The notes under the pieces: generated by a model | Database searches by the model: none | Told to the model about the DNA's origin: nothing | Seen by the model: the letters and a program-made list of their open reading frames with translations, nothing else | Shown: positions 25,766 through 34,690 of the stretch, one piece after another | How the letters are laid out: every line of letters begins with the position of its first letter | Position numbering within the stretch: position 1 is the stretch's first letter | Made by a program: the position numbers and the translations under genes | NCBI GenBank assembly: GCA_965656195.1 | Contig: CBFHJL010000002.1 | Span: forward strand, 18,912-82,911 | Reading direction: 5' to 3' | Length of the DNA: 64,000 bases | Source: Brumimicrobium sp965656195 | Lineage (GTDB): Bacteria > Bacteroidota > Bacteroidia > Flavobacteriales_D > Crocinitomicaceae

Positions 25766-26854
25766 TTACTTTCTTTCTAATCTTATAGGATCCGCCATGC
25801 TAATTGGCTTCTTATTATTTGATTTGAATTTTAGCTTTTCAGATCGACCTTTCTTAAAAATCTTATTACTATTATCCAATCCTTTTCGTAGTGCTTTCTG
25901 TTCTTCTTCAGGCAAATGAATTACATCCTGACAATCTGTTGAACAGCACTCTTCATATTTAGACTTGCATTTCTCACACTGAATAAAGAGTAGGTGACAT
26001 GCATCATTGACACAATTTGTGTGTGTATCGCAAGGTTCACCACATTGGTGACAAACAGAAATGATATCTTCTGAAATACGCTCTCCTCGTCTCTCGTCAA
26101 AGACAAAGTTTTTCCCAATGAATTTGTTTTCTATTCCATTAGAGTCGCAATCACGCGCATACTTTATGATTCCACCTTCGAGCTGATGTACTTTTTTAAA
26201 TCCTCTGTGTTTATACCATGCAGAAGCTTTTTCACAACGAATTCCACCCGTACAATACATGACGATATTTTTGTCCTCATTACCTTTCAAAATCTCATCT
26301 TCGATAATTGGAAGTGATTCTCTGAAAGTATCTACATCCGGAGTAATTGCTCCCTTAAAGTGCCCTACTTCAGTTTCATAATGATTCCGCATGTCTATTA
26401 ATATAGTATCGGGATCATCAACGATCTTATTAAACTCTTCTGCTTTGAGATGCTTGCCTTTGTCCGTTACATCAAAAGTGTTGTCATTCAGACCATCAGC
26501 GAGAATCTTTTTCCTGATTTTGATCTTGAGTTTTAAAAATGGGAATTCAGCCTCTGACTCATCAACTGCTAAATTCAGTCGAATACCATCTAAAAAAGAG
26601 ATCTGATATAGTTCATTCTTGAATTGCTCGAACTTATCAGCAGGTACTCCGATCTGAGCATTAATGCCTTCCGTCGCGACATATGTTCGTCCAACAATAC
26701 CTAAGTTGTTCCACATTTGAAATAAGTGATCTCTAAATACTTGGGGGTTCGGTATTGAGGCATATTGATAAAATGAAACAGTCACGAATTTGGTTCCTCG
26801 CTCCTTCAATTTCACTACCAACTCCTCCTTGCTCAATTTATTCCACAGTTGCAT
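25766..26854 (-). CDS. trhO: tRNA uridine(34) hydroxylase TrhO (YceA), rhodanese-like
   Basis: 362 residues. An N-terminal acylphosphatase-like domain (about 1-110) contains VATEGINAQIGVP. The rhodanese domain (about 130-240) has the active-site loop MYCTGGIRCEKASAW with the catalytic Cys. The C-terminal part is cysteine-rich (CHQCGEPCDTHTNCVNDACH and CEKCKSKYEECC), probably binding zinc. Homologues use oxygen to make 5-hydroxyuridine at position 34 of tRNA. The length and domain order are normal. On the minus strand upstream, TATTTTTG (26889-26882) may be its -7 box. It is transcribed alone. Confidence 0.94.
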   Translation of the reverse strand: MQLWNKLSKEELVVKLKERGTKFVTVSFYQYASIPNPQVFRDHLFQMWNNLGIVGRTYVATEGINAQIGVPADKFEQFKNELYQISFLDGIRLNLAVDESEAEFPFLKLKIKIRKKILADGLNDNTFDVTDKGKHLKAEEFNKIVDDPDTILIDMRNHYETEVGHFKGAITPDVDTFRESLPIIEDEILKGNEDKNIVMYCTGGIRCEKASAWYKHRGFKKVHQLEGGIIKYARDCDSNGIENKFIGKNFVFDERRGERISEDIISVCHQCGEPCDTHTNCVNDACHLLFIQCEKCKSKYEECCSTDCQDVIHLPEEEQKALRKGLDNSNKIFKKGRSEKLKFKSNNKKPISMADPIRLERK

Positions 26855-27001
26855 ACTATGATTTTTTGATTAAAGATGACGCAAAAATAAGTAATTATCA
26901 TTAAACCTTTATGAGTAGTCATATTGGCTAACCCCAAAACTGATTTTAATCATTTGTCAAAACAATCTATAAAGAAAGGTTTAGGTTCCTATAAATGACG
27001 A

Positions 27002-27015
27002 GTGACAAATGTTAC
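27002..27015. promoter_or_regulatory. near-palindrome upstream of the sulfide/cytochrome bd operon
   Basis: GTGACAAATGTTAC is an inverted repeat with one mismatch (GTGACA/TGTTAC), followed by GTTACAGTTACA, which repeats the half-site. It lies about 50 bp before the flavoprotein start, where an activator or repressor could act. The regulator is not identified. Confidence 0.35.
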
Positions 27016-27062
27016 AGTTACATAGCTGAGTCTTACATATTTTAGTAGAAAATATTTACACT

Positions 27063-28316
27063 ATGAAAAAACATTATAGCACCTTAGTAATTGGTGGCGG
27101 GTCAGGAGGGATTATGATTGCTGCTCAGCTCATTGAAAGAGGACTCGAGAAAGACATAGCCATTATAGAACCATCAAAATTTCATTACTATCAACCCGCA
27201 TGGACTTTAGTCGGTGCCGGGACGTATAACTATGAAGATACAAAAAGACCTATGAGCAGTGTTATGCCGAAAGGTGCTGACTGGATTCAGCAAAAGGTAT
27301 CCAAAATACTTCCAGACGAAAACAAAGTGATTCTTGAAGATGGTAACACTATTAGTTATGATTATTTAATGGTTTCACCAGGATTAAAGTATGACCTCTC
27401 TCTAGTTCCAGGTCTTAAAGAAATTCTGGAGGATCCAAACTCTGGTGCCGGCAGTGTGTACACTGATCCAGATAAAGTATGGAAGAATATCAATGAATTT
27501 AAAGGAGGTATAGCTCTGTTTACTCAGCCAACAACTCCTATCAAGTGTGGAGGGGCTCCACAAAAGATAATGTATTTGGCAGAAGCTGTATTCAAAAAAC
27601 AAGCAAAGCGAGAAAATACAAAGGTTGTCTTTGCAACAAATGGAGGTGTAATCTTCGGTGTTAAACCGATAAAAGAAACCTTAATGAAGGTCGTGGATCG
27701 AAAAAACATCAATCTTAAATTTGGTCATCAATTGGCTGAAATTGATCCTAAAGAGAAAATTGCTTGGTATAAACTGGGAGATAATAAAGGAGAATATAAT
27801 GATTTAGGTATTGAAATGTTGGAAAAAGACGGGATGGTTGGAATCAAATACGATTTTTTACACACAGCACCTCCATCCGTAGCGCCTGAATTTGTAAAAG
27901 AAGCTGGTTTAACGAATGATGCGGGTTGGATGGATGTCGATCAATACTCTCTGCAACATAAGAAATACAAAAATATATTCGGAATAGGAGATGTTGCGGC
28001 ATTACCTACGGCAAAAACAGGTGCTGCAATTAGGAAGCAAGTTCCTGTAGTGATTGATAACCTAGAGAAGTTGAAAAAGGGTAATGAGAAATTCGATAAA
28101 AAGTACAATGGTTATTCATCTTGTCCTTTAGTAACGGATTACGGTAAAATGGTGTTGGCAGAGTTTGATTATGAAGGTAACTTCACTCCTGATCCAAAAC
28201 TAAAGTGGATGTTGATAGGAGACAGTTCGAAAGAACATTGGCGCTTATGGATGCTTAAGAAGTATGGTCTTCCTTACCTTTACTGGAACAAAATGATGAA
28301 AGGAAAAGACGTTTAA
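27063..28316 (+). CDS. sulfide:quinone oxidoreductase-like FAD flavoprotein
   Basis: 417-residue two-dinucleotide-binding flavoprotein. The FAD site is in LVIGGGSGGIMIAAQL at the N-terminus, and the second motif is NIFGIGDVAALPT. Cysteines in TPIKCGGAPQKIMYL and NGYSSCPLVTDYGKMVL fit the redox pair of type II SQR (mitochondrial SQOR-like), which oxidises sulfide to polysulfide or sulfane sulfur and reduces quinone. The C-terminal aromatic region (WMLKKYGLPYLYWNKMMKG) should attach it to the membrane. It lies 10 bp upstream of cydA, so its quinol product can feed cytochrome bd directly. Confidence 0.9.
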   Translation: MKKHYSTLVIGGGSGGIMIAAQLIERGLEKDIAIIEPSKFHYYQPAWTLVGAGTYNYEDTKRPMSSVMPKGADWIQQKVSKILPDENKVILEDGNTISYDYLMVSPGLKYDLSLVPGLKEILEDPNSGAGSVYTDPDKVWKNINEFKGGIALFTQPTTPIKCGGAPQKIMYLAEAVFKKQAKRENTKVVFATNGGVIFGVKPIKETLMKVVDRKNINLKFGHQLAEIDPKEKIAWYKLGDNKGEYNDLGIEMLEKDGMVGIKYDFLHTAPPSVAPEFVKEAGLTNDAGWMDVDQYSLQHKKYKNIFGIGDVAALPTAKTGAAIRKQVPVVIDNLEKLKKGNEKFDKKYNGYSSCPLVTDYGKMVLAEFDYEGNFTPDPKLKWMLIGDSSKEHWRLWMLKKYGLPYLYWNKMMKGKDV

Positions 28317-28326
28317 TTCGAGTAAG

Positions 28327-29625
28327 ATGGAAAATATAGAGTTTGCGAGGTTACAGATGGCGTTAACATTAGTGTTTCACATCGTTTTCGCTGCAGTAGG
28401 GATGGTAATGCCATTTTTTATGGTAGTTGCACATAGAAAATGGATTAAAACACGTGATGAAGTTTATTTACGTTTGACTAAGGCTTGGCAACGAGGTGTT
28501 GCTATATTTTTTGTAATTGGAGCGGTCTCAGGAACCGCTCTTTCTTTTCAGCTTGGGTTATTGTGGCCAGAGTTTATGAAGCATGCTGGTCCAATCTTTG
28601 GAATGCCATTTTCTTTAGAGGGTGCGGCATTCTTTGTAGAGGCCATTGCTTTTGGTTTTTACATATATGGTTGGAATAACTTGAAAGAGAAGTTTCATTG
28701 GTGGATGGGCGTCTTGATTGGAGTCTCAGGTGTGACTTCTGGAATACTCGTGGTTGCGGCTAATGCATGGATGAACTCTCCTGCTGGATTTGACTTTGTT
28801 AACGGCGAATATGTGAATATTGACCCAATTGCGGCCATGTTTAATGACGCTTGGTTTACACAATCTCTTCATATGACGTTGGCCGCATTTACTGCTACTG
28901 GGTTTGCCGTTGCGGGAATTCATGCGTTTCAAGTTTGGAGAAAAAGGAATGTAGAACTTCATAAAAAAGCATTTAGAATAGCCGTGACTTTTGGTGCTAT
29001 TGCAGCAATTCTTCAGCCATTAAGTGGTGATTTGTCTGCCAAAGATATTGCTGAGCGACAACCTGCTAAGTTGGCGGCCCTTGAAGCACATTATGATACG
29101 GAAAAGGGAGCGCCATTGTACATAGGTGGTATAGTCAATGAGGAAGAACAAACCGTAGATTATAAGATAGAAATACCTAATGCGCTTTCGTTTTTAGCAT
29201 TTGGTGATTTTGATGCTGAAGTTAAAGGTCTGAACGATTTTCCTGAAGATGAAAGACCGCCAGTTGCCATAACGCACTATGCATTCCAAATTATGGTTGG
29301 CTTGGGTATGCTATTAATGTTGGCAGGCGTTATCTTTTTCATAGCACGTAAAAAGACAAAATGGATGCGCTCTCAAAAATTCTGGCTCTTCTTTACTCTT
29401 TTAGCTCCTTTAGGATTTATAGCGTTAGAAGCAGGCTGGATTGTAACCGAAGTAGGAAGACAACCTTGGATCATTCATGGAGTGATGAAAACAGCTGATG
29501 CTGTTACGCCAATGCCTGGATTGCAGTATAGTTTCTATATGTACCTTGTATTGTATAGTATCTTATCTTTTGTTGCAATCTTTTTAATGAATCGTCAAAT
29601 TAAAGCTTTGAACAGCACAAAATAA
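28327..29625 (+). CDS. cydA: cytochrome bd quinol oxidase subunit I
   Basis: 432-residue CydA with about nine transmembrane segments. The heme b595 ligand is in the N-terminal FARLQMALTLVFHIVFAAVGM, and the heme b558 area includes the helix with ARKKTKWMRSQKFWLF and the signature GWIVTEVGRQPWIIHG. The periplasmic Q-loop is short, as in non-E. coli-type oxidases. The enzyme oxidises quinol and reduces oxygen with high affinity. Together with the sulfide-quinone reductase it forms a compact sulfide-oxidising, oxygen-scavenging chain; bd oxidases tolerate sulfide, which fits the pairing. Confidence 0.96.
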   Translation: MENIEFARLQMALTLVFHIVFAAVGMVMPFFMVVAHRKWIKTRDEVYLRLTKAWQRGVAIFFVIGAVSGTALSFQLGLLWPEFMKHAGPIFGMPFSLEGAAFFVEAIAFGFYIYGWNNLKEKFHWWMGVLIGVSGVTSGILVVAANAWMNSPAGFDFVNGEYVNIDPIAAMFNDAWFTQSLHMTLAAFTATGFAVAGIHAFQVWRKRNVELHKKAFRIAVTFGAIAAILQPLSGDLSAKDIAERQPAKLAALEAHYDTEKGAPLYIGGIVNEEEQTVDYKIEIPNALSFLAFGDFDAEVKGLNDFPEDERPPVAITHYAFQIMVGLGMLLMLAGVIFFIARKKTKWMRSQKFWLFFTLLAPLGFIALEAGWIVTEVGRQPWIIHGVMKTADAVTPMPGLQYSFYMYLVLYSILSFVAIFLMNRQIKALNSTK

Positions 29626-29631
29626 AATCAT

Positions 29632-30684
29632 ATGTTGTACGTAGTATTGTTCTTCTTGTTTTTTGCAGTTCTGCTCTATACATTGCTTGGTGGAGCAGAT
29701 TTTGGAGCAGGAATTTTGGAGAGTTTTTCGTCTAAAAAGAATCGAGAAATTAATCGAGATGTAATTTATCGCGTAATTGGACCGGTTTGGGAAACGAATC
29801 ATGTTTGGCTTATCATCGTAATCGTCGTTCTCTGGGTAGGTTTCCCTATTTACTTTAATGCAATTTCAATATACCTTCACATTCCATTGACTCTAATGTT
29901 ACTCGGAATAACTATACGCGGAATAGCTTTTGTATTTAGACATTATGATGCGATTAAAGATGCTAAAACACAACGAATCTATAATGCAATGTTTAGAATT
30001 GGAAGTGTTATCACTCCTGTTTTTATTGGAATGACCTTCGGCGCTTTAGTGAGCGGAGATATCGAATTGATCAATGAAGGGGCTAACCAAAGTTTTGCTT
30101 CGGTATATGTTTCAAGTTGGTTCAATATATTTTCGGTGCTTATTGGGGTGTTTTTTGCTGCATTGTGTGCTTTCTTGGCTGCTGTATTCTTAATAGGAGA
30201 AACAGATGGAGCAATTCGAAAAATGTATGCACGTAAAGCCAATATTGCAGTTTTGGCACTTGTGACAATTGGTTTTTCTACGTTAATGTATGGGTATTTT
30301 ACCAATCGTGTTTTTGTATTAGACTTTATTACGAATACCTATTCTATAGGTGCTGTAGTACTATCTGGTATAATTATGATCCCGCTGCGTCAATCAATTG
30401 CGAAAAGAGCAAGGGTGAGAACGAGAAGTTTAGCTGCAATTCAGGTTATTCTTATATTGTTTGCTGCTTTGATAGCACATTTTCCAAACTTTATTATCAC
30501 AACAACTAAAGAGTTGAGCTTATTAGATAGTACTGCTCCTGAATCTGTTATTACCGTTATTGGTGGGACACTGATCGTTGGTGGTTTAATCATTTTGCCA
30601 GGGGTATTTCATCTTTTCAAGGCTTTTGATATGATAAAATCATTTAAAAAACCTAAAAAAGTAACCGACAGTATTGATAAGTAA
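29632..30684 (+). CDS. cydB: cytochrome bd quinol oxidase subunit II
   Basis: 350-residue integral membrane partner of CydA with about nine transmembrane helices. Diagnostic segments are the N-terminal LLGGADFGAGILESF, VIGPVWETNHVWLIIVIVVLWVGFP and RGIAFVFRHY. It lies six bases after cydA. No small CydX-type ORF follows. The stop is six bases from the end of the convergent yjbQ gene, and no terminator hairpin was seen there. Confidence 0.95.
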   Translation: MLYVVLFFLFFAVLLYTLLGGADFGAGILESFSSKKNREINRDVIYRVIGPVWETNHVWLIIVIVVLWVGFPIYFNAISIYLHIPLTLMLLGITIRGIAFVFRHYDAIKDAKTQRIYNAMFRIGSVITPVFIGMTFGALVSGDIELINEGANQSFASVYVSSWFNIFSVLIGVFFAALCAFLAAVFLIGETDGAIRKMYARKANIAVLALVTIGFSTLMYGYFTNRVFVLDFITNTYSIGAVVLSGIIMIPLRQSIAKRARVRTRSLAAIQVILILFAALIAHFPNFIITTTKELSLLDSTAPESVITVIGGTLIVGGLIILPGVFHLFKAFDMIKSFKKPKKVTDSIDK

Positions 30685-30690
30685 TATAGT

Positions 30691-31098
30691 TTAAGAATGG
30701 ATGGTTAAAACGATATTTCGAGCCCCTCCATGATTTCTAAACTCGCATAAATAAATCCCTTGCCATGTTCCAAGATTTAGCCTACCATTGGTAATAGGAA
30801 TGGTAACTGAGGATCCAACCATGGATGACTTTATGTGGGCCGGCATATCATCAGGGCCTTCGAAAGTGTGCTCATAGAAGGGTTCGTTTTCTTTTACGAT
30901 ATGATTAAAGGATGATTCTAAATCTGTTCTAACCGTTGGATCTGCATTTTCATTAATTGTTAACCCAGCCGAGGTATGTTGGATAAATACATTAAGCATT
31001 CCCTTTTCCGGTAAATCGATAAGATCAATGATTTGATTCGTAATAAGGTGAAAACCTCTCGAGAATTCAGGTAATCGTATTGTTTTTTGATGGATCAT
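30691..31098 (-). CDS. YjbQ/UPF0047 family protein
   Basis: 135 residues, the full length of the family. Conserved motifs are FIQHTSAGLTINENADPTVRTDLE, HIKSSMVGSSVTIPI and LNLGTWQGIYLCEFRNHGGARN, with the clustered His residues that form a putative metal site. Some members show weak thiamine-phosphate synthase activity, but the physiological role is unsettled. It is 18 bp downstream of the large membrane protein gene and probably belongs to the same operon. Confidence 0.93.
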   Translation of the reverse strand: MIHQKTIRLPEFSRGFHLITNQIIDLIDLPEKGMLNVFIQHTSAGLTINENADPTVRTDLESSFNHIVKENEPFYEHTFEGPDDMPAHIKSSMVGSSVTIPITNGRLNLGTWQGIYLCEFRNHGGARNIVLTIHS

Positions 31099-31116
31099 TT
31101 CAAGTGCTTTATTAAT

Positions 31117-32955
31117 TTATTTCGGCTCAAAAGCTTTTATAACAAGATCATCTATAAAAATAGATGAATCGCTTCGGTGCCAAAATTGAACAGTTAATTT
31201 ATCCTCGTCTGTCCTTGTTTCTGGAGTCAAATAAATCATTTCGATTTCGCTCCATTGATGAATCGGTAAATTTATTAGAGATTTTTTCTCCCATTTATAC
31301 ACGGCATTCTTGTAGTCAAAACTTGAAGTTAGGAGCGTCGGATTATTATTCTCTTGTTTTGTTTTATAAACTTTAGCTGTGATTTGTATAAATACATGGT
31401 CCTTATCTGTTATTTCGTTATAGGGTATTTTGAAAGGTGGCGTGTAAATGCTCTGGCCATTCAATTCAAATGATTTATTGCCAGTAAAAGAGTACTCGGA
31501 TCTCGTTCCTGGCATATATTCAAAGCTCGTCTCATATATTACGCGTTCGGAGTATTTGCTTTCATTCTTATAATCTATGTTTTGCCAATTGAACCTATCG
31601 ATCAACAATAATTCGGTTTTTAAATTTTTATCCTGACTTAGTGAGCCGAATGAAGCAAAATAGTATTCTTTGGTCATTCCATCCCCAGGAATCACTCCAT
31701 AGTAATATTGCATTGTTTGGAAAATGTTCAGGAATGTTAAAGTAGAAAAAACTGCACCTACAATGACCCTTAATGTATTTCCTTTTGACCAAAGATATTG
31801 TAAAAGATGGCCCAGTGGTATACTCATAATAACCATTGATGGAATGAGCGCTCTTTGACTGAAGGAAGTTGCGTACCACCAGCATGACCAACTAGAGACT
31901 AAATACAAATTCAGGATGAAGAAGGTGAACAAAGGAATGAATAGCTTTCTATCCTTTCTGTACAGCACAATAAATCCGAGTGTGGCCAATAACATCAATG
32001 GAGTATAGACGTACCATCCTTTTCGAAAACTAAAAAGTGTATCTAGTGTATGCGGTGCTAGAAAGTCTAGGCCTTCAGCGGGATTACCATAATCAGTAAA
32101 AAGGAAGTGGCCCGTTTTTATCTTCCAATAAATGAGTTGAATACTGCCTATAACAATAATAATTAATGTGAAGATGATAAGCTGCTTCAGATGTTTTTTG
32201 AAAAATGATTTTCTGGACTCTTTAGATCGATAGGGCCATAAGAGAGGAATGAATAAACATACTATCTCAGTGGGTCGAGTGAGAATCATAAGTCCACAAA
32301 CTAAACCAAGCAGTAGAATAGTTTTAAGCTGTTGTCTATCATACCATTTAATAGTGAGCCAAATAATTAAAGTGTATCCTGTGAAAAGCAGGTTATGACT
32401 CATTGCGTTTTGTCCGTAAAAAGTCACGTGCATTAGATAGTTTGTACCAAACACAATCAAAGTTAGCAGGACGAATGAAAGAATACTATTGAAGAAACAC
32501 CTTAGAACCTTGAAAAGGAAGTAAACACCAATGAGTGCATACGTCAGAGAGCCGATAAACACCCCGATCTGATATGGAGCGGAAAATCCATCTGCGGGAT
32601 AATCTGTAAATTGAGCTATGAGGTGGGAAATCATAAAAAATGGAGCGTAACAAACAGCCCAGCCAGATGTGTATTTCATGACAAAGCCACCGTCATTTAA
32701 CGTTTGAATTTGATATAAGGTCTCACTGGTTGAGTATGTAGATTTTATGTTTTGTAAAAAATCAATAGCATCTTGCGAATTTCCATCTACAATAAATGTG
32801 AGCGGTAAATAAATGTAATATCCAAAAACATCGTAGGTGATTGTATTCGACGGATAGAAGTAGATACTGTTGATCACTATAAATGACAACAGCATTAAAA
32901 ATAATATTTTTATAGGTCGTTGAAGTTTGGAAACCATAGTTTTAGTAGATATCAA
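31117..32955 (-). CDS. polytopic membrane protein, GT-C/glycosyltransferase-39-like
   Basis: 612 residues. About eleven hydrophobic segments fill residues 15-430, then a soluble C-terminal domain of about 170 residues looks like a beta-sandwich (FTGNKSFELNGQSIYTPPF, SIFIDDLVIKAFEP). The first periplasmic loop contains acidic residues near TYDVFGYYIYLPL, as expected for GT-C enzymes that use lipid-linked sugars, but no decisive motif is visible. The call is therefore tentative. The start overlaps the stop of the deaminase gene by 4 bp, so the two are coupled. Confidence 0.65.
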   Translation of the reverse strand: MISTKTMVSKLQRPIKILFLMLLSFIVINSIYFYPSNTITYDVFGYYIYLPLTFIVDGNSQDAIDFLQNIKSTYSTSETLYQIQTLNDGGFVMKYTSGWAVCYAPFFMISHLIAQFTDYPADGFSAPYQIGVFIGSLTYALIGVYFLFKVLRCFFNSILSFVLLTLIVFGTNYLMHVTFYGQNAMSHNLLFTGYTLIIWLTIKWYDRQQLKTILLLGLVCGLMILTRPTEIVCLFIPLLWPYRSKESRKSFFKKHLKQLIIFTLIIIVIGSIQLIYWKIKTGHFLFTDYGNPAEGLDFLAPHTLDTLFSFRKGWYVYTPLMLLATLGFIVLYRKDRKLFIPLFTFFILNLYLVSSWSCWWYATSFSQRALIPSMVIMSIPLGHLLQYLWSKGNTLRVIVGAVFSTLTFLNIFQTMQYYYGVIPGDGMTKEYYFASFGSLSQDKNLKTELLLIDRFNWQNIDYKNESKYSERVIYETSFEYMPGTRSEYSFTGNKSFELNGQSIYTPPFKIPYNEITDKDHVFIQITAKVYKTKQENNNPTLLTSSFDYKNAVYKWEKKSLINLPIHQWSEIEMIYLTPETRTDEDKLTVQFWHRSDSSIFIDDLVIKAFEPK

Positions 32956-33425
32956 TATTCTGATTTGGCTTCAAATTCATCCCATTTTTTAAATGATTGT
33001 TTCGCTTCTTGTCTCATGAATTGATCCGTTTCGAGTTTTCTATCTTTATAATTAAGCTCTATCTCTTTATATATAAATGCATCGTCAAATCCGCTATCTG
33101 CAGCATCCTTTTTATTCGCTGCAAAGTGTAATTTGTCTAGTCGTGCCCAATAAATTGCTCCCAAGCACATTGGGCAAGGTTCACATGATGAAAATATTTG
33201 ACAACCAGATAAGTCATAAGTAGACAGTTTTTTACAAGCTTGACGAATTGCGTTTACTTCCGCATGGGCAGTAGGGTCATTATCATTAGTTACACTATTC
33301 GCACTCTCTGCGATAATATCTCCGTTTTTTACGATAATTGCACCAAATGGACCTCCACCTCGCTCTACATTTTTCGTAGCTAACTCAATAGCCTTAGCCA
33401 TATAATCTTTGTATTCAGATGTCAT
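32952..33425 (-). CDS. nucleoside/guanine deaminase, CDA-like zinc enzyme
   Basis: 157-residue cytidine-deaminase-fold enzyme. Zinc and catalytic residues are in TAHAEVNAIRQA (His and proton-shuttle Glu) and CEPCPMCLGAIYWARL (two Cys). The C-terminal DDAFIYKEIEL region resembles guanine deaminase (GuaD) more than the tRNA deaminase TadA, which normally has a longer basic tail. It therefore probably converts guanine to xanthine. It is the first gene of a block with the GT-C-like protein and yjbQ. Confidence 0.87.
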   Translation of the reverse strand: MTSEYKDYMAKAIELATKNVERGGGPFGAIIVKNGDIIAESANSVTNDNDPTAHAEVNAIRQACKKLSTYDLSGCQIFSSCEPCPMCLGAIYWARLDKLHFAANKKDAADSGFDDAFIYKEIELNYKDRKLETDQFMRQEAKQSFKKWDEFEAKSEY

Positions 33426-33536
33426 ATTGATAGACTTTTAGTAAATGTAGAAAAATATGATAATTCAATGAGTAGAATTATGTCCATTCTTTATCATATT
33501 TTTGGATTGTAAAATTCCCCTCAAGTCATTCAAATT

Positions 33537-34679
33537 CTAGTGGGAATGACCTCCTGTATTTTCACCTTCAGCTTGGATGAGGTCAAAAGCTCCATTTAAT
33601 AGAAAGAAGTGATCTTTCTGTTTAGTATCTATTGATACCCATCCAGGCTTTTTTTGGAGTGCTTTTACTTCTGTTCTTTCAAAATGTACCTCTCCGTTGT
33701 GCTTATCTTTTTGAATCAATGCATAGTTAATACCATCTAATTCAGTGACAGCCGTTGCTGGTATGGCATAAAGTGAGTCAGAATTCACATTTATAGTTCC
33801 GTTTACATAAGCACCAATAATCATGTGGTCAGGAACTGAATCTGGATGAGCATGTACTAGAACTCTTCGGTCTTCCTTAACCTCAGCACCAATCCTGTAA
33901 ATTTTTGCTGTTAACTCCCCATCTGAATTGCCATGCATACCAAAAGTTAACGACTGACCCTCAGATAGTCGAGCAACGTCTTTAGCAAAAACTTGTAACT
34001 CCAGGTGAATATGATCTGGATCAACTAACGACATAAGTTGCTTGTCATTTCCAACCCATTCGCCGGTTGTTGCATTTACTGAAGATATTATCCCATTTGC
34101 AGGAGCAAGAACAGGATAGCTTCTACTAATTCTGCCTGACTTCACATTTTCTGGAGAAAGATTAATTAAAATTAACTGTCCTTTTAAACTTTCTACTTGA
34201 GCAGCAATAGAATTAAATTTACTTTTTGAAGAAATAAACTCCTTCTTGGATACAACATTGTCCTCGTATAGTTTTTTCAAACGCTCATATTCCTGTTCAA
34301 GATATTCTTTCTCACTTTCAGCTTTAAGATATTTTTCCTGAAGCTCCAGTATTCCTTGATGTTCAATAGTGGCTATTACCTGGCCTTTTTTAACGTGATC
34401 ACCAACAATCACATTGATCTTTTTTATATAACCAGCGATGTAATTACTTATCACATATCTATTGGAGGGAGGTAAATCTACAACCCCAGTAAAATTAACT
34501 GATGTATTGAAAGAACGAAAAACAGGTTTGCCTATTTTGTATTCATTGATCTCCAATTGCTCTGAGGTTAGAACAAGTTCGTGAGTACTTTCAGTTTCGT
34601 TCGAATGCTGGTTTTTGTCCTCGTTTTGATTACATGAGGCAAGGAGACCTATTATAGAAATAAATATTAATCTTTTCAT
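33537..34679 (-). CDS. RND efflux periplasmic adaptor (CusB/CzcB-like lipoprotein)
   Basis: 380 residues with a lipobox signal (FISIIGLLASC, Cys16). The membrane-fusion fold is clear: GYIKKINVIVGDHVKKGQVIATIEH is the first lipoyl half, VLAPANGIISSVNATTGEWV the second, with a coiled-coil hairpin between them and beta-barrel segments after. The C-terminus ends in a His-containing tail (GGHSH), a possible metal contact. It is encoded 11 bp after the RND pump gene and completes the tripartite heavy-metal efflux complex (Cu, Ag, Co, Zn or Cd; which metal is not decidable). Confidence 0.92.
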   Translation of the reverse strand: MKRLIFISIIGLLASCNQNEDKNQHSNETESTHELVLTSEQLEINEYKIGKPVFRSFNTSVNFTGVVDLPPSNRYVISNYIAGYIKKINVIVGDHVKKGQVIATIEHQGILELQEKYLKAESEKEYLEQEYERLKKLYEDNVVSKKEFISSKSKFNSIAAQVESLKGQLILINLSPENVKSGRISRSYPVLAPANGIISSVNATTGEWVGNDKQLMSLVDPDHIHLELQVFAKDVARLSEGQSLTFGMHGNSDGELTAKIYRIGAEVKEDRRVLVHAHPDSVPDHMIIGAYVNGTINVNSDSLYAIPATAVTELDGINYALIQKDKHNGEVHFERTEVKALQKKPGWVSIDTKQKDHFFLLNGAFDLIQAEGENTGGHSH

Positions 34680-34690
34680 TGTGCTAATAA

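Noticed and set aside
30685..30690. CydX-like small subunit after cydB
   Set aside because: Only six bases separate cydB from the convergent yjbQ gene, so there is no room.
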